This document shows, piece after piece, positions 1 to 9,908 of a stretch of DNA of 64,000 nucleotides. The DNA is from Sphaerisporangium siamense (GTDB lineage Bacteria > Actinomycetota > Actinomycetes > Streptosporangiales > Streptosporangiaceae): contig NZ_JACHND010000001.1 of NCBI RefSeq assembly GCF_014205275.1, positions 7,626,001 to 7,690,000 of the forward strand, read 5' to 3'. The notes under the pieces are model-generated. The model did no database searches. It worked only from the letters and a program-made list of their open reading frames with translations, and was not told the origin of the DNA. Every line of letters starts with the position of its first letter. Position 1 is the first letter of the stretch. The translations under genes and the position numbers were made by a program.

Positions 1-1593
1 GTCGAGCTGGAGCGCGGTGATCAGGTCACGGGTGCCGGCGACCTTGAAGTCCATGTCGCCCATGGCGTCCTCGGCGCCGAGGATGTCGGTGAGCGTCACG
101 TAGGTGCCGTTCTCGCCGATGAGGCCCATCGCGATGCCCGCCACCATGTCCTTCAGCGGGACGCCCGCGTCCAGCAGCGCCATGGTGGAGGCGCAGACCG
201 AGCCCATGCTGGTCGAGCCGTTGGAGCCGAGAGCCTCCGACACCTGGCGGATGGCGTACGGGAACTCCTCGCGGGTCGGCAGCACCGGCAGCAGCGCCCG
301 CTCGGCGAGCGCGCCGTGGCCGATCTCGCGGCGCTTGGGCGAGCCCACCCGGCCGGTCTCACCGGTGGAGTAGGGCGGGAAGTTGTAGTTGTGCATGTAC
401 CGCTTGGTGCGCTCGGGGTTGAGCGTGTCGATCATCTGCTCCATGCGCAGCATGTTCAGCGTGGTGATGCCCAGGATCTGGGTCTCGCCGCGCTCGAACA
501 GGGCCGAGCCGTGGACCCTCGGGACCACGTGGACCTCGGCGCTGAGCTGGCGGATGTCCTTGGTGCCCCGGCCGTCGATGCGCACGCCCTCGTTGATCAC
601 GCGCTCGCGCATGAGCTTCTTGGTCAGCGTGCGGAACGCGGCGGAGATCTCCTTCTCGCGGCCCTCGAAGTCCGCGCCGAGCTTCTCCAGCGCCAGGGCC
701 TTGACGCGGTCGAGCTCGGTCTCGCGCTCCTTCTTGCCGGCGATGGTCAGCGCCGAGGCCAGCTCGCTCTTCACCGCGCCGGAGACGGCCTCGTAGGCGT
801 CCTCCTGGTAGTCCAGGAAGACCGGGTACTGGGCGGTCTCCTTGGCGGCGACCTCGGCGATCTGGCTCTGGGCCTCGACCAGCACCTTGATGAACGGCTT
901 GGCCGCCTCAAGGCCCTCGGCGACGGTCTCCTCGGTCGGCGCGACCGAGCCCTCGGCGACGAGCCGCAGCGTGTCACGGGTGGACTCGGCCTCGACCATC
1001 ATGATCGCGACATCGCCGTCCTCCAGCACGCGGCCGGCGACGACCATGTCGAAGGTGGCGCCCTCCAGCTCGGCGTGGGTCGGGAACCCCACCCACTGGC
1101 CGTTGATCAGCGCGACGCGGACGCCGCCGATCGGGCCGGAGAAGGGCAGACCCGCGAGCTGCGTGGACAGGCTGGCCGCGTTGATCGCGACCACGTCGTA
1201 CAGGTGCTCGGGGTTGAGGGCCATCACCGTGGCCACGACCTGGACCTCGTTGCGCAGGCCCTTGACGAAGGACGGGCGCAGCGGACGGTCGATCAGGCGG
1301 CAGGTGAGGATGGCGTCCTCGGAGGGACGGCCCTCACGCCGGAAGAACGAGCCGGGGATGCGGCCCGCGGCGTACATCCGCTCCTCGACGTCGACGGTGA
1401 GCGGGAAGAAGTCCAAGCCTTCCTTGGGATTCTTGGACGCGGTGGTGGCGGACAGGACCATCGTGTCGTCATCGAGGTACACGACGGCGCTTCCCGCCGC
1501 CTGGCGCGCGAGGCGCCCGGTCTCGAACCGGACGGTACGCGTGCCGAACGAGCCGTTGTCGATCACGGCTTCCGTGCTGTGGACACCCTCCAC
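1..1593 (-). CDS. pnp: Polynucleotide phosphorylase, 3' part beyond window
   Basis: Bifunctional 3'-5' phosphorolytic exoribonuclease and polymerase. In streptomycetes it is also the main RNA 3'-tailing enzyme. The 531 residues present cover the first RNase PH core (N-terminal [20 protein letters not shown] and the [13 protein letters not shown] block), the helical linker, and the second core with ERGETQ and [16 protein letters not shown], the latter carrying the catalytic aspartates. The KH and S1 RNA-binding domains would lie left of base 1. The GTG start at 1593 is chosen because an AGGAGG box sits six bases upstream and the N-terminus aligns with Streptomyces PNPase. It lies downstream of rpsO, as in the classic rpsO-pnp operon, but with a long spacer (1594-2035). 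Confidence 0.97.
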   Translation of the reverse strand, partial: MEGVHSTEAVIDNGSFGTRTVRFETGRLARQAAGSAVVYLDDDTMVLSATTASKNPKEGLDFFPLTVDVEERMYAAGRIPGSFFRREGRPSEDAILTCRLIDRPLRPSFVKGLRNEVQVVATVMALNPEHLYDVVAINAASLSTQLAGLPFSGPIGGVRVALINGQWVGFPTHAELEGATFDMVVAGRVLEDGDVAIMMVEAESTRDTLRLVAEGSVAPTEETVAEGLEAAKPFIKVLVEAQSQIAEVAAKETAQYPVFLDYQEDAYEAVSGAVKSELASALTIAGKKERETELDRVKALALEKLGADFEGREKEISAAFRTLTKKLMRERVINEGVRIDGRGTKDIRQLSAEVHVVPRVHGSALFERGETQILGITTLNMLRMEQMIDTLNPERTKRYMHNYNFPPYSTGETGRVGSPKRREIGHGALAERALLPVLPTREEFPYAIRQVSEALGSNGSTSMGSVCASTMALLDAGVPLKDMVAGIAMGLIGENGTYVTLTDILGAEDAMGDMDFKVAGTRDLITALQLD

Positions 1594-1780
1594 GGGGGAC
1601 CTCCTCTTGGTCGGCCGCCCGCGTCCGTGCTGTGTCGCGTGCTGTCTCGCGCGCTCAAGGGCACTCGCCGGCCGACCGGGCGTCTTCGCGGTCGGCTCGC
1701 TCCTGCCCGGGTCTCTCCGTGATTTCGGTACTGCCCGCTCCCCGTCATGTGCAGCGCCGGTCTTCGATCGAAGCACCCGG

Positions 1781-1805
1781 GTCGCGCGGCGTCGCGCCGC
1801 GTGAC
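1781..1805 (-). other. Stem-loop in rpsO-pnp spacer
   Basis: Arms GTCGCGCGGC (1781-1790) and GCCGCGTGAC (1796-1805) form a 10-bp stem with one G-U pair and a 5-nt loop. It lies within the 442-nt spacer upstream of pnp and may be an RNA-processing structure. No other gene and no convincing promoter were found in 1594-2035. Confidence 0.45.
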
Positions 1806-2005
1806 ATCCGGAAGCCACTACCGAGGACCGGCCCGCAGGCGTCACGGGGACGCGCGTGTGCAGTGCTGTGCGGACGCGGGGCACTTTGTCGGCTGTTCAG
1901 TTGTTTATCACGTCAGGCCAGTGTGTGGAGTCGGGGGCGGGTCGCGCTGCGACGCGCCCACCGCGTTCCCCCCTATCAGGGTGGCCTTTGCCCTGGTATG
2001 AGAGA

Positions 2006-2028
2006 GGGAGCGGCGCGCAGCCGCTCCC
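2006..2028 (-). terminator. Hairpin just after rpsO (terminator or RNase III processing site)
   Basis: Perfect 9-bp stem GGGAGCGGC (2006-2014) / GCCGCTCCC (2020-2028) with a 5-nt loop. It lies 8 nt downstream of the rpsO stop on the minus strand, and a short T-rich stretch follows on that strand. By position it is either an intrinsic terminator or the intergenic hairpin that RNase III cleaves in rpsO-pnp operons. The sequence alone does not decide between these. Confidence 0.7.
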
Positions 2029-2035
2029 TTCCACA

Positions 2036-2305
2036 TTATCGGCGCAGGCCGAGCCGCTCGATCAGGGTGCGGTACCGCGTGATGTCCTTGCTCGCGAGGT
2101 ACTTCAGCAGCCGGCGGCGGCGGCCGACGAGCAGCAGCAGCCCGCGGCGGCTGTGGTGGTCGTGCTTGTGGGTCTTGAGGTGCTCGGTGAGCTCGCTGAT
2201 GCGCTTGCTCAGCAGCGCGATCTGGACCTCGGGCGACCCGGTGTCACCATCGCCGGTACCGTACTCGGCGATGATCTCCTTCTTGGCGGCGGTGTCGAGC
2301 GACAA
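2036..2305 (-). CDS. rpsO: 30S ribosomal protein S15
   Basis: Primary 16S rRNA-binding protein of the small-subunit platform. The 89-residue product has the full S15 signature, including [31 protein letters not shown] and the C-terminal [13 protein letters not shown]. The start is TTG at 2305, giving SLDTAAKKE as in Streptomyces S15, with AAGGAG four bases upstream. The frame stays open further upstream but that extension does not match the family. It is followed by a strong hairpin and then pnp. A separate promoter in the 172-nt gap to ribF is likely but was not identified with confidence. Confidence 0.97.
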   Translation of the reverse strand: MSLDTAAKKEIIAEYGTGDGDTGSPEVQIALLSKRISELTEHLKTHKHDHHSRRGLLLLVGRRRRLLKYLASKDITRYRTLIERLGLRR

Positions 2306-2477
2306 GGCTCTCCTTAGATCTTCTACGGGCGCACGCGACAATCGGAATGCCGACGAACGACCGTGTGCGCCTACAGTCGCCGTGAGCGGCCGGCGGGCAG
2401 CGCGCATCGCGCCGAAACCGAGCCGACACGTCAGGCTACCACCGTGACGGCACCGCCGCGCTCGCCGCGCGCCGGGA

Positions 2478-3428
2478 TCAGCCTGAGAGCAGGCGGCGGG
2501 CCTCGTCCACGTCACGGCGCATCTGCTCGATCAGCGCCTCGATGGAGTCGAACTTCACGGTGTCGCGCAGCCGCACGGCGAAGTCGACCACGACGTGGAC
2601 CCCGTACAGATCGAGGTCGTCGCGGTCGAGGGCGTAGGCCTCGACGGTGCGTTCGACGCCCTCGAAGGTCGGGTTGGTGCCGATGGAGATCGCCGCCGGC
2701 CAGCGCTGCCCCTCGTACGGCGAGGGCGACTGGGTGCACTCCAGCCAGCCCGCGTAGACGCCGTCGGCGGGGATCGCGGTGAACGGGGGCGACTCGACGT
2801 TGGCTGTCGGGAACCCGAGCAGGGCCCTGCCCCGCTGGTGCCCGCGCACGACCACGCCCTCCACACGGTGCGGGCGGCCGAGGGCCTCGGCGGCGGCCCC
2901 GACCTCGCCGTCGGCCAGCCACCGCCGGATCAGGCTGGAGGAGATGGCCTCGCCGTTGCTCACCAGAGGGACGCCCTCGGCGACGAAGTCGTACTTCTCG
3001 CCGAGCTGGCGCAGCGTCTCGACGTCGCCCACGGCCTTGTGCCCGAACCGGAAGTTCTCCCCGACGACCACGCCCGCGGCGCGCAGCCGGTCGACCAGGA
3101 TCGCCTGGACGAACTCGTCGGGGGTCATGCGGGAGAACTCCAGCGTGAACGGCAGCACGCACACGGCGTCCACACCGAGATCGCCGAGCAGTTCCGTGCG
3201 GTGACGCGCCGTCGTGAGGCGGGGCGGATGGCTGCCCGGCCTCACCACCTCGTCCGGATGGGGGTCGAACGTGATGACCACGGAGGGGAGCCCCAGGTGC
3301 TCCGCCAGGGCCACGGCACGCCGGACCATGCGCTGATGCCCCCGGTGCACACCGTCGAACACCCCGATCGTGACGACGGATCTGCCCCAGTCTCCGGGCA
3401 CGTCTTGGAGTCCGTGCCAGCCCTGCAC
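2478..3428 (-). CDS. ribF: Bifunctional riboflavin kinase / FAD synthetase
   Basis: Converts riboflavin to FMN and then FAD. The N-terminal nucleotidyltransferase domain (about residues 15-180) has [13 protein letters not shown] and [12 protein letters not shown], plus the late SSSLIRRWL motif. The C-terminal flavokinase domain (about 185-316) has GFPTANV, DGVYAGW and the GTNPTFEG loop. The length of 316 aa is normal. The GTG start at 3428 follows a weak AG-rich stretch and fits the family N-terminus. It sits between truB and rpsO, its usual place in actinomycetes, although LysR and collagenase genes now separate it from truB. Confidence 0.96.
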   Translation of the reverse strand: MQGWHGLQDVPGDWGRSVVTIGVFDGVHRGHQRMVRRAVALAEHLGLPSVVITFDPHPDEVVRPGSHPPRLTTARHRTELLGDLGVDAVCVLPFTLEFSRMTPDEFVQAILVDRLRAAGVVVGENFRFGHKAVGDVETLRQLGEKYDFVAEGVPLVSNGEAISSSLIRRWLADGEVGAAAEALGRPHRVEGVVVRGHQRGRALLGFPTANVESPPFTAIPADGVYAGWLECTQSPSPYEGQRWPAAISIGTNPTFEGVERTVEAYALDRDDLDLYGVHVVVDFAVRLRDTVKFDSIEALIEQMRRDVDEARRLLSG

Positions 3429-3591
3429 CTCAGACCTCGTTCCTGTGCCGATGATCGTGCCCGTTCACCACGCCTGCCGTGCGGGGTGGTTTTCTCCACG
3501 GGGTCGAGAGTAGCCCAGCGGGGCGCCGTGGCGAGCACGACCCCGCTCCGGTCCCGTTCCTGGCGCGGCCCGCGGGCGGCTTCTCCGCGCG

Positions 3592-4548
3592 TCAGGTGAG
3601 CGGGTGCACCTCGGGATGGGTGCGCCACCACCGGCTGAAGGCGGGGTTGCCGTCCACGTGGTCGCCGTAGGCGTCGGCCAGGCCCCGGTAGAGGGCGCTC
3701 GCGCACGCGGCGCTCAGGCGGTCGCGCCGCCAGGCCACCACGAGCCGGGCGACCTGCGGCTCCCCGGCCAGGGGCCGCACCGACACGCCGGACGGGACCG
3801 GCCAGGAGGGGTCGACCAGCCGCACGCCGTGGCCTTCGGCGACCAGCGGGCGCGCCGCGCCGCTGGGGGCGTCGTAGAGCACGCGGGGCTCGTACCCGGC
3901 GGCGCGGCAGGAGGCCCGCAGCGCGGCGAGCGACCCGTCGTCGGCGCCCGGCGGGCTGATCCACGCCTCCTCCCTGAGGTCGGCGAGGCTGATCTCCTCC
4001 TGGGCGGCCAGCGGGTGCGCGGCCGACAGCGCCACGAAGATCGGGTACCGGGGAACCAGGGTGCGGCTCACCACCGGGGCCACCAGCGTGATGTCGAACC
4101 CCTCGATGACGCCGATCAGCGCCGCGTCCAGGTGGCCGCGCGACAACGCCTCGGCCAGCAACGCGGCCGACGGCTCGATGCGCAGGGACACCTCGCGCCC
4201 GGGCAGTGCCTCCGACACCCGCCCGACGATGCTCGCCACGCACGCCACGTGCACCGACCCCAGGCGCAGCACGCCGTCGGGGCCGCGGGGCACGCGCAGG
4301 TCGCCGAGCAGCGCGTCCACCTCGGCCAGGACGATCCTGGCGCGGGCCACCACCTGGCTGCCGAGGGGCGTCGGCTCGACGCCGGAGCGGCTGCGGACGA
4401 ACAGCGTGGCGCCGACGAGGTTCTCCAGGTGGTGCAGACGGCTGGTGATGGCCGGCTGGGACAGCCCGAGCCGGGCGGCGGCCCGGGTCACGCTGCCCGT
4501 CTCCGCGAGGGCGCAGATCATGCGGAGATGCCGGATCTCAAGGTCCAT
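3592..4548 (-). CDS. LysR-family transcriptional regulator
   Basis: Typical 318-residue LTTR. Residues 1-60 form the winged HTH, with DLEIRHLRMICALAETGSVT then AAARLGLSQPAITSRLHHLE. The rest is a periplasmic-binding-protein-like effector domain with a divergent C-terminus. The gene is divergent from the secreted collagenase at 4839, with a 290-bp, locally AT-rich intergenic region, so control of that gene and of itself is the natural guess. A T-N11-A palindrome overlaps its own start codon. The effector cannot be told from the sequence. Confidence 0.93.
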   Translation of the reverse strand: MDLEIRHLRMICALAETGSVTRAAARLGLSQPAITSRLHHLENLVGATLFVRSRSGVEPTPLGSQVVARARIVLAEVDALLGDLRVPRGPDGVLRLGSVHVACVASIVGRVSEALPGREVSLRIEPSAALLAEALSRGHLDAALIGVIEGFDITLVAPVVSRTLVPRYPIFVALSAAHPLAAQEEISLADLREEAWISPPGADDGSLAALRASCRAAGYEPRVLYDAPSGAARPLVAEGHGVRLVDPSWPVPSGVSVRPLAGEPQVARLVVAWRRDRLSAACASALYRGLADAYGDHVDGNPAFSRWWRTHPEVHPLT

Positions 4549-4560
4549 AAATCCTGATTA
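4548..4560. promoter_or_regulatory. LysR-type T-N11-A box
   Basis: TAA-N7-TTA (4548-4560) is nested in CCATAA-N7-TTATGG (4545-4563), overlaps the lysR ATG and lies in the only AT-rich island of the lysR/collagenase intergenic region. This is the classic LysR recognition geometry. The rest of 4561-4838 shows no gene. Confidence 0.5.
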
Positions 4561-4838
4561 TGGGCGAATTATTTGGGTTTTTGGGGACCTTTGTTGGACA
4601 CGGACCGGCAACGCCTTCGCCTCGGACCGGACGCGGCCATAGCCGGAATCTATGAGCGGTTCTATGACGCCCCGCGCGGTTTTGGGGCCAGACTCCGGGC
4701 ACTGCACGACATCCGGTCTCCGGGCCTGAGCCCCCGGAACCGCCCGGTTCCCCGCCCACCGCATGGGCGGCACGAGCCCACCCCCCGTTTCCTGCGCAAC
4801 CTCGCGCCTGATGTCCGCATACCCCCCGGAGGTTGTAC

Positions 4839-7361
4839 GTGACGCTCACCCATGCCTGGCGTGTGCCCAGGCTGCTGGCCGTCCCCCTCGTCCTGGCCCT
4901 CGGCCTCGCCGTCCAGCCCGCCGCCCCGGCGTCCGCGGCGGCCAGGCCGTCCCCCGCCGCCGTGGCGGGCAAGGACGCCGGACACGTCAGGAAGACCCCC
5001 CTCGCGGTCAAGGACCGGCCACCGGTCGGCGCCGCCAAGGACGCCCTGCGCCGCGCCCCCGACGAGCCCGCCGCCGCGCCTGAGCATCCCAGGCCGTCCT
5101 CGGCCCGCAAGAGCGCCGCCACGGCCGCCGCGGCCTGCTCGGCGAGCGACTTCACCAGCCGCTCCGGCAGCGCGCTGGTCCAGCAGATCAAGTCCTCGAC
5201 GACCGACTGCGTCAACACGCTGTTCTCGCTCAGCGGCACCGACGCCTACTACGCGTTCCGTGAGGCGCAGATGACCACGGTCGCGTACGCGCTGCGCGAC
5301 GGCGCGGTCAACCACCCCGGCGACAACAGCACCGGCCTGGCCCAGCTCGTGCTGTACCTGCGGGCCGGGTACTACGTCCAGTGGTACGACCCCGCCACGG
5401 TCGGCACCTACGGGCAGGGGCTGAAGACCGCGATCCAGTCCGCCCTGGACACCTTCTTCGCCGCCTCCCGGGCCTTCACGGTCAGCGACGCCAACGGCGA
5501 GGTGCTCGCCGAGGCGATCACGCTCATCGACAGCGCCCAGGAGAACGACCGCTACCTGAACGTCGTCACCCGCGTGCTGAACGGCTACAACAGCTCGTAC
5601 AACGCGTACTGGTGGATGCTCAACGCGGTCAACAACGTCTACACGGTGCTGTTCCGCGGCCACTACGTGCCCGCGTTCGTGACCAAGGTGCAGTCCGACC
5701 CGACGGTGCTGAACACGCTGCGCTCGTTCGCGGTCAACCACCTGGACCTGCTCGGCACCGACAACGCCTACCTGACCTCCAACGCGGGGCGCGAGCTCGG
5801 CCGGTTCCTCCAGCACACCGCGATGCAGGCCACCGTGCGGCCGATGGCCAAGGACCTGCTCGGCCGCAGCGCCATCACCGGGCCGTACGCGGCGCTGTGG
5901 GTCGGCGTGGCCGAGATGGCCGACGCCTACGACAAGGCCAACTGCGCCTACTACGACGTCTGCGACCTGCAGAACAGGCTCGCGGCGGCCGTGCTGAAGA
6001 CCACCTACACCTGTAGCCCCAGCATCAAGTTCCGCGCCCAGGACATGACCGCCGCGCAGCTCGCCGACAGCTGCAAGAGCCTGACCAGCCAGGACGCCTA
6101 CTTCCACGGACTGGTCAATGACGGCGGGCGTCCGGTCGCCAACGACAACAACACCACGATCGAGGTCTGCATCTTCGACTCCAGCACCGACTACCAGACC
6201 TACGCCGGGGCGATGTTCGGCATCGACACCAACAACGGCGGCATGTACCTGGAGGGCGACCCGTCGGCGTCCGGTAATCAGCCCCGCTTCATCGCCTACG
6301 AGGCGGAATGGGTGCGTCCCACCTTCGAGATCTGGAACCTCAACCACGAGTACACCCACTACCTCGACGGCCGCTTCAACATGTACGGCGACTTCACCGC
6401 CGGCATCACCACCCCGACCATCTGGTGGATCGAAGGCTTCGCCGAGTACGTGTCGTACTCCTACCGCAAGGTGACCTACGACGCGGCCATCACCGAGGCC
6501 GCGAAGCGGACGTACGCGCTCAGCACGCTGTGGGACACCACCTACTCGCACGACACCACACGCATCTACCGCTGGGGGTACCTCGCCGTCCGGTACATGG
6601 TCGAACGGCACCCCTCCGAGCTGTCCACCGTCCTCGGCTACTACCGCGCGGGCAACTGGAACGCCGCGCGGTCCTACCTGACCTCCACCATCGGCAGCCG
6701 GTACGACAGCGACTGGCAGACCTGGCTCGCGGCCTGCGCGGCCGGCTCCTGCGCGGGCGGCGGCACCGGCAACCAGGCCCCGGTCGCCCGGTTCACCTAC
6801 ACCACCAACGGGCTCACGGCCACCTTCACCGACGCCTCCACCGACTCCGACGGCGCCATCGCCACGCGCCAGTGGAACTTCGGGGACGGCGGCACCTCCA
6901 CCGCGGCCACCCCCACGCGGACCTACGCCGCGGCCGGCACCTACACCGTCCAGCTCACCGTCACCGACGACGGCGGGACCTCGGCCACCACCAGCCAGCA
7001 GGTCACCGTGACCTCCGGGGGCTCGCAGTTCCCCGAGTGCACGGCCACGCGGACCGACGAGCTCGGCCGTAACTGCCGGCGGAGCAGCCTCTCGGCCACG
7101 ACCGGGAACTACAAGTACTTCTACCTGAACGTCCCGGCGGGCACGCAGCGGCTGGTCATCACCTCCTCTGGCGGCACCGGCAACGCCGACCTCTACTACA
7201 GCCGCTCGTCCTGGGCCACCACCACGGCCTACAGCCAGCGCTCCACGGGCACGGGCAACGCCGAGACGCTGACCATCGCCAACCCGCCCGCCGGATACAA
7301 CTACATCAGCCTGTACGCGACCCAGGGCTTCTCCGGGGCCGCGATCCGCGTCGAGTACTGA
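4839..7361 (+). CDS. Secreted M9-type collagenase with PKD and pre-peptidase C-terminal domains
   Basis: Extracellular zinc metalloprotease of 840 aa. A Sec signal peptide (LLAVPLVLALGLAV, cleavage near ASA, residue 34) precedes a propeptide-like segment and the M9 catalytic domain. The catalytic domain has HEYTH at residues 503-507 and the downstream Glu in WWIEGFAEY (E532), giving two His and one Glu as zinc ligands. A PKD domain (about 645-728, NFGDGGTS) and a PPC-type beta-sandwich (about 731-840) follow. Both are common collagen- or substrate-binding modules in M9 enzymes. The GTG at 4839 is preferred over the TTG at 4833 because GGAGG lies six bases before it. It is divergent from the LysR gene and ends at a strong convergent terminator. 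Confidence 0.93.
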   Translation: MTLTHAWRVPRLLAVPLVLALGLAVQPAAPASAAARPSPAAVAGKDAGHVRKTPLAVKDRPPVGAAKDALRRAPDEPAAAPEHPRPSSARKSAATAAAACSASDFTSRSGSALVQQIKSSTTDCVNTLFSLSGTDAYYAFREAQMTTVAYALRDGAVNHPGDNSTGLAQLVLYLRAGYYVQWYDPATVGTYGQGLKTAIQSALDTFFAASRAFTVSDANGEVLAEAITLIDSAQENDRYLNVVTRVLNGYNSSYNAYWWMLNAVNNVYTVLFRGHYVPAFVTKVQSDPTVLNTLRSFAVNHLDLLGTDNAYLTSNAGRELGRFLQHTAMQATVRPMAKDLLGRSAITGPYAALWVGVAEMADAYDKANCAYYDVCDLQNRLAAAVLKTTYTCSPSIKFRAQDMTAAQLADSCKSLTSQDAYFHGLVNDGGRPVANDNNTTIEVCIFDSSTDYQTYAGAMFGIDTNNGGMYLEGDPSASGNQPRFIAYEAEWVRPTFEIWNLNHEYTHYLDGRFNMYGDFTAGITTPTIWWIEGFAEYVSYSYRKVTYDAAITEAAKRTYALSTLWDTTYSHDTTRIYRWGYLAVRYMVERHPSELSTVLGYYRAGNWNAARSYLTSTIGSRYDSDWQTWLAACAAGSCAGGGTGNQAPVARFTYTTNGLTATFTDASTDSDGAIATRQWNFGDGGTSTAATPTRTYAAAGTYTVQLTVTDDGGTSATTSQQVTVTSGGSQFPECTATRTDELGRNCRRSSLSATTGNYKYFYLNVPAGTQRLVITSSGGTGNADLYYSRSSWATTTAYSQRSTGTGNAETLTIANPPAGYNYISLYATQGFSGAAIRVEY

Positions 7362-7397
7362 TCCGCTCCTCCCCCGCGCCGTCCGAGGCGGGGGATC

Positions 7398-7427
7398 GCC
7401 GGGCCGGGCCTCAGGGTCCGGCCCGGC
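7398..7427. terminator. Bidirectional terminator between collagenase and truB
   Basis: Perfect 10-bp stem GCCGGGCCGG / CCGGCCCGGC (7398-7407, 7418-7427) with a 10-nt loop, lying between convergent genes. Confidence 0.75.
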
Positions 7428-7447
7428 TTCGCGTGCGCCGGGTCAGG

Positions 7448-8341
7448 TCATGGGACGAAGACGGCCAGAGCCTTCACCGTCCGGCCGTGCTCCTCCACCA
7501 GGGCCAGCAGGTCGCCGTCCGGGCCGAACACGCCGATCGGGCCGCCGCCGAGACCGGCCGCGGGCAGGCGGCCGCCGTGGCCGATCAGCCGGGCCTGGTC
7601 CGCCGAGACGTCCATCCGCGGAAAGGCCGCCGCCACCGCCTCGGCCATGGGCAGGATCGCGCAGTCGCCCGCGAGCTGCTCGATGGTGCGGGCCATCGAC
7701 AGGTCGTAGGGGCCGACGCGGGTCCGGCGCAGGCGGGTCAGATGGCCGCCGACGCCGAGCGCCCGCCCGAGGTCGCGGGCCAGCGAGCGGATGTAGGTGC
7801 CGCTGGAGCAGCGCACCGAGGCGTCCACCTCGACGGCCGTCCCCTCGCGGCGCACGGCGGTGACCTCGAAGGCGTGGACGGTGACCGGGCGGGCGGCCAG
7901 CTCGACCTCCTCGCCGTCCCTGACGCGCTTGTAGGCGCGCTCGCCGTTCACCTTGATGGCGCTGACCTGCGGCGGGACCTGCGAGATGGGGCCGGTGAGC
8001 GCGGCCACCCCCGCGTGCAGCGCCTCGTCGGACACCTGCGCCGCCGAGGTCTCGGACAGGACCTCGCCCTCGGCGTCGTCGGTGTTCGTGGTGACCCCGA
8101 GGCGGATCGTCGCGTCGTACCCCTTCTCGGTCAGCGCGAGGTGCCCGAGAAGGCGGGTCGCCTTCTCGACGCCGACGACCAGCACGCCGGTGGCCATCGG
8201 GTCCAGCGTGCCCGCGTGGCCGACCCGGCGCGTGCCCGCCAGCCGGCGCAGCTTGCCCACGACATCGTGCGACGTCCACCCGGACGGCTTGTCCACGATG
8301 ATCAGCCCGCTCGGCGGCGCGGGCGGCCTCGGCCGGGTCAC
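7448..8341 (-). CDS. truB: tRNA pseudouridine(55) synthase TruB
   Basis: Makes pseudouridine 55 in the T-loop of tRNAs. The 297-residue protein has the TruB hallmarks: GLIIVDKPSGWTSHDVV, the catalytic-Asp motif GHAGTLDPMATGVL, KGYDATIRLG and CSSGTYIRSLARDLG. A C-terminal PUA-like tail follows. The GTG start at 8341 overlaps the nrnA stop as GTGA, so the two are translationally coupled. It is the last gene of the rbfA-nrnA-truB run before the convergent terminator. Confidence 0.96.
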   Translation of the reverse strand: MTRPRPPAPPSGLIIVDKPSGWTSHDVVGKLRRLAGTRRVGHAGTLDPMATGVLVVGVEKATRLLGHLALTEKGYDATIRLGVTTNTDDAEGEVLSETSAAQVSDEALHAGVAALTGPISQVPPQVSAIKVNGERAYKRVRDGEEVELAARPVTVHAFEVTAVRREGTAVEVDASVRCSSGTYIRSLARDLGRALGVGGHLTRLRRTRVGPYDLSMARTIEQLAGDCAILPMAEAVAAAFPRMDVSADQARLIGHGGRLPAAGLGGGPIGVFGPDGDLLALVEEHGRTVKALAVFVP

Positions 8342-9357
8342 GCCGCGGGCCCGAGCAGGGCGCGCAGCCGCGCGATGGTCCGCTCCGGAGAGTCGTGCGA
8401 GGTGAACCCGGCCGCCCGGACGTGGCCGCCGCCGCCCAGCAGCGTGCAGGCGCGGCCGACGTCCACCATGCCCTTGGAGCGGGTGGAGACCTGCCAGGCC
8501 CCCTCGTCGTCCTCCTTGAGCACGACCGCGACGTCCGGCTCGTCGGTGCGGCGGATCACGTCGATGATGCCCTCGCACTCGGCGTACGGCAGGCAGTACG
8601 CGGCCCGGTCGTCGCGGCGCACGTACGTCCACACCATGCCGTGCCCGCCCGCGGCCTCCTGGTCCAGCGTGGCCCGCTCCAGGGCCGCGGCGAGCACCTT
8701 GAGGTAGGCGAACGGGGAACGGTCCCACAGCTCGCGGGCGATCTCGTCGGTGCGCAGGCCCGCCTCCACCAGCCGGGCCGCCATGCGGTGCGCGGCCGGA
8801 GTGGTGCAGGAGTGCCGGAAGGAGCCGGTGTCGGTGACCAGGCCGGTGTAGAGGCAGGTGGCGATGTCGCGGTCGAGAGGGCAGCCGAGCCTGCCGAGCA
8901 GCTCCTCCACCAGCATGGAGGTGGACGCCGCCGCGGGGTCGACCAGCGGGACGGTGCCGAAGCCGGTGTTGGAGGGGTGGTGGTCGATCACGATCAGCTC
9001 CTGGGCCTTGCCGGCGTTCGGCGCGAGCAGGCCCAGACGGTCCACGGTGGGGGTGTCGAAGGTGATCATGAGGTCGGGCTCGGCGGGGTAGTCCTCCGGC
9101 TCGGTCAGGAGGTCCTGGCCGGGCAGGTAGCGCAGCAGGCGCGGGACCTCGAACCGGCGGTCGCCGAACGAGGCCGACACCCGCGTGCCCTCGCGCCGCA
9201 GGGCCAGGCCCAGGCCGAGCATCGAGCCGAGCGCGTCGCCGTCCGGGCAGACGTGGCAGGCCAGCGCGACCTCCTCGGCTCCCCGGATCAGCTCGCGGGC
9301 CCGCCGCCAGTCCGCCTCGCGCACGGCGGGCGTGCCAGGTGCAGTGCCGGTGATCAC
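8338..9357 (-). CDS. nrnA: DHH/DHHA1 nanoRNase / pAp phosphatase
   Basis: Degrades 2-5-mer RNAs and dephosphorylates 3'-phosphoadenosine 5'-phosphate in organisms lacking Orn-type or CysQ-type enzymes. The 339-aa protein has metal-binding [16 protein letters not shown] and [12 protein letters not shown] (the DHH motif) and [13 protein letters not shown]. The DHHA1 domain ends in [11 protein letters not shown]. The GTG start at 9357 overlaps the rbfA stop (GTGA), and its own stop overlaps the truB start. The rbfA-nrnA-truB order is conserved in actinomycetes. Confidence 0.95.
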   Translation of the reverse strand: MITGTAPGTPAVREADWRRARELIRGAEEVALACHVCPDGDALGSMLGLGLALRREGTRVSASFGDRRFEVPRLLRYLPGQDLLTEPEDYPAEPDLMITFDTPTVDRLGLLAPNAGKAQELIVIDHHPSNTGFGTVPLVDPAAASTSMLVEELLGRLGCPLDRDIATCLYTGLVTDTGSFRHSCTTPAAHRMAARLVEAGLRTDEIARELWDRSPFAYLKVLAAALERATLDQEAAGGHGMVWTYVRRDDRAAYCLPYAECEGIIDVIRRTDEPDVAVVLKEDDEGAWQVSTRSKGMVDVGRACTLLGGGGHVRAAGFTSHDSPERTIARLRALLGPAA

Positions 9358-9839
9358 AGCGCGGAACGCCTCGCCCTCTCGGACGGCTCCTCCACGCCGA
9401 GGTCGTCGCCGTCCTCCAGATCCTCGTCCGGCCTGCGGTACGGGTCGGCCTCGCCGGCGTGCACCGCGCCCTCGGCCTTCTTGGCGATCTCCTCGTCCCG
9501 GGCGCGCGCCTCGGCGAGCAGCTCGTCCAGGTGGCGGGCGCTGTCGGGCAGGGGGTCGTGGCTGAAGGTCAGCGTCGGAGTGTGCCGCACGCCGGTCTGG
9601 CGGCCGACCTCCGAGCGGATGATGCCCTTGGCGCTCTCGAGGGCGGCGGCGGTGTCGGCCCGCTCGGCCTCCGAGCCGAAGACGGTGTAGTAGACCGTCG
9701 CGTCGCGGAGGTCGGGGGTGATGCGGGTGTCGGTCACCGTCACGAAACCCAGGCGGGGATCCTTGATCCGCCGCTCCAGCATCTCGGCGACGACCTGCTG
9801 AATGCGGTCCGCAAGTTTACGGGCGCGTGCTGCGTCCAC
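9354..9839 (-). CDS. rbfA: 30S ribosome-binding factor A
   Basis: Assists late 30S maturation near helix 1 of 16S rRNA. The KH-like domain covers residues 5-115, with [25 protein letters not shown] and VYYTVFG. The C-terminal roughly 45 residues are an acidic, disordered tail (EDLEDGDD), longer than in E. coli but usual for actinomycetes. GTG start at 9839 with a GGGGGAG-like box upstream. A 12-bp hairpin lies between it and the upstream ylxP gene. Confidence 0.95.
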   Translation of the reverse strand: MDAARARKLADRIQQVVAEMLERRIKDPRLGFVTVTDTRITPDLRDATVYYTVFGSEAERADTAAALESAKGIIRSEVGRQTGVRHTPTLTFSHDPLPDSARHLDELLAEARARDEEIAKKAEGAVHAGEADPYRRPDEDLEDGDDLGVEEPSERARRSAL

Positions 9840-9877
9840 GATCGCGCTCCCCCTCTTTGCTCGCTTACTCGCTTAAC

Positions 9878-9908
9878 GGCCCGCGGGAACAGGGACTTCC
9901 CGCGGGCC
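9878..9908 (-). terminator. 12-bp hairpin between ylxP and rbfA
   Basis: Perfect 12-bp stem GGCCCGCGGGAA (9878-9889) / TTCCCGCGGGCC (9897-9908) with a 7-nt loop, abutting the ylxP stop codon. No U-tract follows on the minus strand, so it may attenuate or protect RNA ends rather than terminate. The short leader next to it contains the direct repeat CTCGCTTA x2 (about 9860-9875). Confidence 0.65.

Noticed and set aside
4662..6611. 649-codon open frame opposite the collagenase gene
   Set aside because: Val/Gly/Arg-rich low-complexity translation typical of antisense frames in high-GC genes. The collagenase on the other strand has full domain support.
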